The notes below the pieces were generated by a model that was given only the letters and a program-made list of their open reading frames with translations, ran no database searches and was not told the origin of the DNA. Shown here in pieces: positions 13,537-14,922 of a DNA stretch of 14,922 bases. The position numbers were made by a program, and so were the translations under genes. The first letter of the stretch is position 1, and each line of letters starts with the position of its first letter. Location: the NCBI GenBank assembly GCA_049511415.1, contig JBEKYC010000108.1:1-14922 (forward strand). The letters are read 5' to 3'. The stretch is from Bog-159 sp049511415 (GTDB taxonomy: Bacteria; Acidobacteriota; Terriglobia; Bryobacterales; Bryobacteraceae).

Positions 13537-14403
13537 ATGAAGACTATCTTGAAGATCGCCGCCGCCCTATCCATCGCCGCCGCCATCTGCGCCGCTCAGG
13601 ATGCCGAGCCGGCGGCCCAAACTGTGACCGGTTTCGCGCCCGCCAGCGCTCCGGTCGGTGCGGCCGTCGCCATCACCGGAACCGGTTTCGTAGCGCAGGA
13701 CAGCGTGTACTTCAATGGCGTGAAAGCCGTGTCGCAGACCATCTCGGCAACCCAGATTACCGCCATCGTTCCAGCCAAGGCTCTGGCAGGAAAAATCCAG
13801 ATATTCCTCGGCACTAAGGAGGTGGCGGCCAGCAGCGCAGTGTTCTATACCGTCCTGCAAACCTGGGATGCCGTAAAGAACTTCTCGGATACCGCGAACC
13901 CAAATGGCGCCTGGACCTACGGTTACGCCTCCAAGTTGGAGGGCACCTTTCTGCCGTTCACCACAAACTTCACTTCCGGCACTACCATCGGTTGGAGCAA
14001 CAACGGCGCATTCCCGAACTACGCCGGCTTAGCCCTGGATAACACGCCGTATACGCTGTTCAATAGCAACACCATCATTATCCCGGTCGGCGTTCTGGCT
14101 CTGGGAATTCAGCAGGACGCCGTTCTCCTGCGCTGGACCGCGCCGGCTACCGGCACTTATTCGATCATCGGCTCCTTCCAGGGCATCGACTTGCATCTGC
14201 CCGTTGTGGACGTCGGCGTCTACGAAAATGGGAACACCGTCCTCTACTCCAATTCCTTGAGTTTCTTCGGCGATCTGCTGACTTTCGATGTTTCGAACAT
14301 CGCTCTCGTGGCCGGGGCCACTATTGACTTCGCCGGCGCATACACCACGACGCCCTCCGAAGACAACGCTACTGTCACAGCCACGATCAACCAGGTTCAA
14401 TAA
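13537..14403 (+). CDS. Secreted IPT/TIG-domain protein
   Basis: A 288-residue exported protein. The signal peptide MKTILKIAAALSIAAAICAA is cleaved before QDAEP. Residues 29-105 form an IPT/TIG immunoglobulin-like domain: TVTGFAPASAPVGAAVAITG, TGF, VYFNGVKA, and TQITAIVPAKALAGKI. The C-terminal half (108-288) is a beta-rich domain beginning WDAVKNFSDTANPNGAWTYG, with LLRWTAPATGTYSIIGSFQG and VDVGVYENGNTVLY, a pattern I associate with secreted carbohydrate- or surface-binding modules in environmental bacteria; no enzyme motif is visible. GGAGA lies six bases before the ATG. It is transcribed divergently from the winged-helix membrane protein and may be under its control. A hairpin follows the stop. 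No PEP-CTERM or LPXTG anchor is present. Confidence 0.87.
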   Translation: MKTILKIAAALSIAAAICAAQDAEPAAQTVTGFAPASAPVGAAVAITGTGFVAQDSVYFNGVKAVSQTISATQITAIVPAKALAGKIQIFLGTKEVAASSAVFYTVLQTWDAVKNFSDTANPNGAWTYGYASKLEGTFLPFTTNFTSGTTIGWSNNGAFPNYAGLALDNTPYTLFNSNTIIIPVGVLALGIQQDAVLLRWTAPATGTYSIIGSFQGIDLHLPVVDVGVYENGNTVLYSNSLSFFGDLLTFDVSNIALVAGATIDFAGAYTTTPSEDNATVTATINQVQ

Positions 14404-14424
14404 CCCGGTCGCGCCGCCCGGCGT

Positions 14425-14440
14425 CCGTCTATGCAGACGG
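14425..14440. terminator. Hairpin after the IPT gene
   Basis: CCGTCT (14425-14430) and AGACGG (14435-14440) form a perfect 6-bp stem with loop ATGC, 21 bases past the IPT stop. The following bases (TCAAATCG) are only weakly T-rich, so termination efficiency is uncertain. Confidence 0.45.
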
Positions 14441-14829
14441 TCAAATCGCCCGCGTGCGTCGATCTGTTTCCAGAATGCGGTAATCAGGCGAGGTCGCCGC
14501 CGCATCCGCTTCAATGAGCGACGGGCGCCTTCGCTCAAATCCCAGAGATTCCTGGCGCAGACATTGGGGAGCGATGTCCTGGTTAGCCGCGATGCACGGC
14601 TGACCGTGCGGACACCCCCTGTCGTTTTCCGCTAACCTTACGCAGCAGAAGGTCTTAGATCTTTCGGATGTTTGCGTCTGAATGGCATATACTCAACGCA
14701 CTTCTAGTCTAGGCGTTCCCGATAGGTAAGTAATCCGGGAGAAGACGGCGGCGGCAGGGGCCGCGCCCTTCCAAATGCAGATATTGCGTCAGAAAGTGAA
14801 CTGCCTCTCGAATCGCAGTGGAGGCCAAC
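14441..14829. other. Gene-free stretch before the last gene
   Basis: No natural protein frame is seen. A second perfect 6-bp hairpin lies at 14594-14609 (GCACGG, loop CTGA, CCGTGC). TATACT near 14690 could be a -10 box for the gene at the window end, but no matching -35 is evident. Confidence 0.4.
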
Positions 14830-14922
14830 GTGCCCAACATTCCATGCTTGCGGCCGTTTGCGGGCAAAACGGTCCCATTGGAGGACATCGTGACTACATT
14901 AGAAGCAGTGATGGAAAAAGCG
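14830..14922 (+). CDS. Start of a gene running off the window
   Basis: The frame is open from GTG 14830-14832 to the last base (31 codons). GGAGG precedes that GTG by six bases. A second GTG at 14890, in the same frame, also has GGAGG five bases upstream and gives MTTLEAVMEKA, which looks like a natural N-terminus for a small helical protein; this second start may be the true one. Too little is present to name a function. Confidence 0.4.
   Translation, partial: MPNIPCLRPFAGKTVPLEDIVTTLEAVMEKA

Overview
This window looks like chromosomal DNA of an acidobacterium of the Solibacteres/Bryobacterales type. The clues are the high GC content, a secreted protein with the TIGR03437 domain that is abundant in that group, a Ser/Thr kinase with an N-terminal zinc ribbon and a polytopic C-terminus, and a membrane-anchored winged-helix protein of acidobacterial style. 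This assignment rests on protein style only; no rRNA or other marker gene is present.

Layout. 1-940: the C-terminal end of a conserved hypothetical protein (+), a 5'-less fragment resembling the end of a serine-hydrolase/DUF3471 protein (-), and a stand-alone response-regulator receiver lacking the usual phospho-acceptor Asp (-). 1386-3167: a secreted TIGR03437 protein (-) whose signal peptide is separated from the mature part by an in-frame TAA. 3441-3985: two short gene remnants. 4076-6781: the large membrane Ser/Thr kinase (+), the best-preserved gene here. 6843-7845: a tiny ORF, a pair of hairpin repeats, two small coupled reading frames and the C-terminal stub of a SpoIIE/PP2C phosphatase. 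8168-8875 (+) and 9033-9482 (-): two convergent small exported proteins, one unknown and one NTF2/SnoaL-like. 9826-10125: an HU gene with two compensating frameshifts. 10126-11491: a gene-free stretch with a GC-rich repeat, an IS21-like terminal-repeat element with nested inverted repeats, and further inverted repeats. 11492-14403: a divergent pair, a winged-helix/transmembrane protein (-) and a secreted IPT/TIG protein (+), sharing a palindromic 188-bp region. 14404-14922: two hairpins and the start of a gene that runs off the end.

Functional picture. Signalling genes (kinase, degenerate receiver, phosphatase stub, transmembrane winged-helix protein) alternate with small exported proteins. 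I see no multi-gene operon beyond one 4-bp overlapping pair. The most striking structure is a dispersed, same-orientation GC-rich repeat family of five copies between genes, one abutting a truncated gene, in a neighbourhood rich in gene remnants. It reads as a decaying accessory region remodelled by small repeats. I found no CRISPR array, tRNA, rRNA or intact transposase, and no clear new defence or biosynthetic system.
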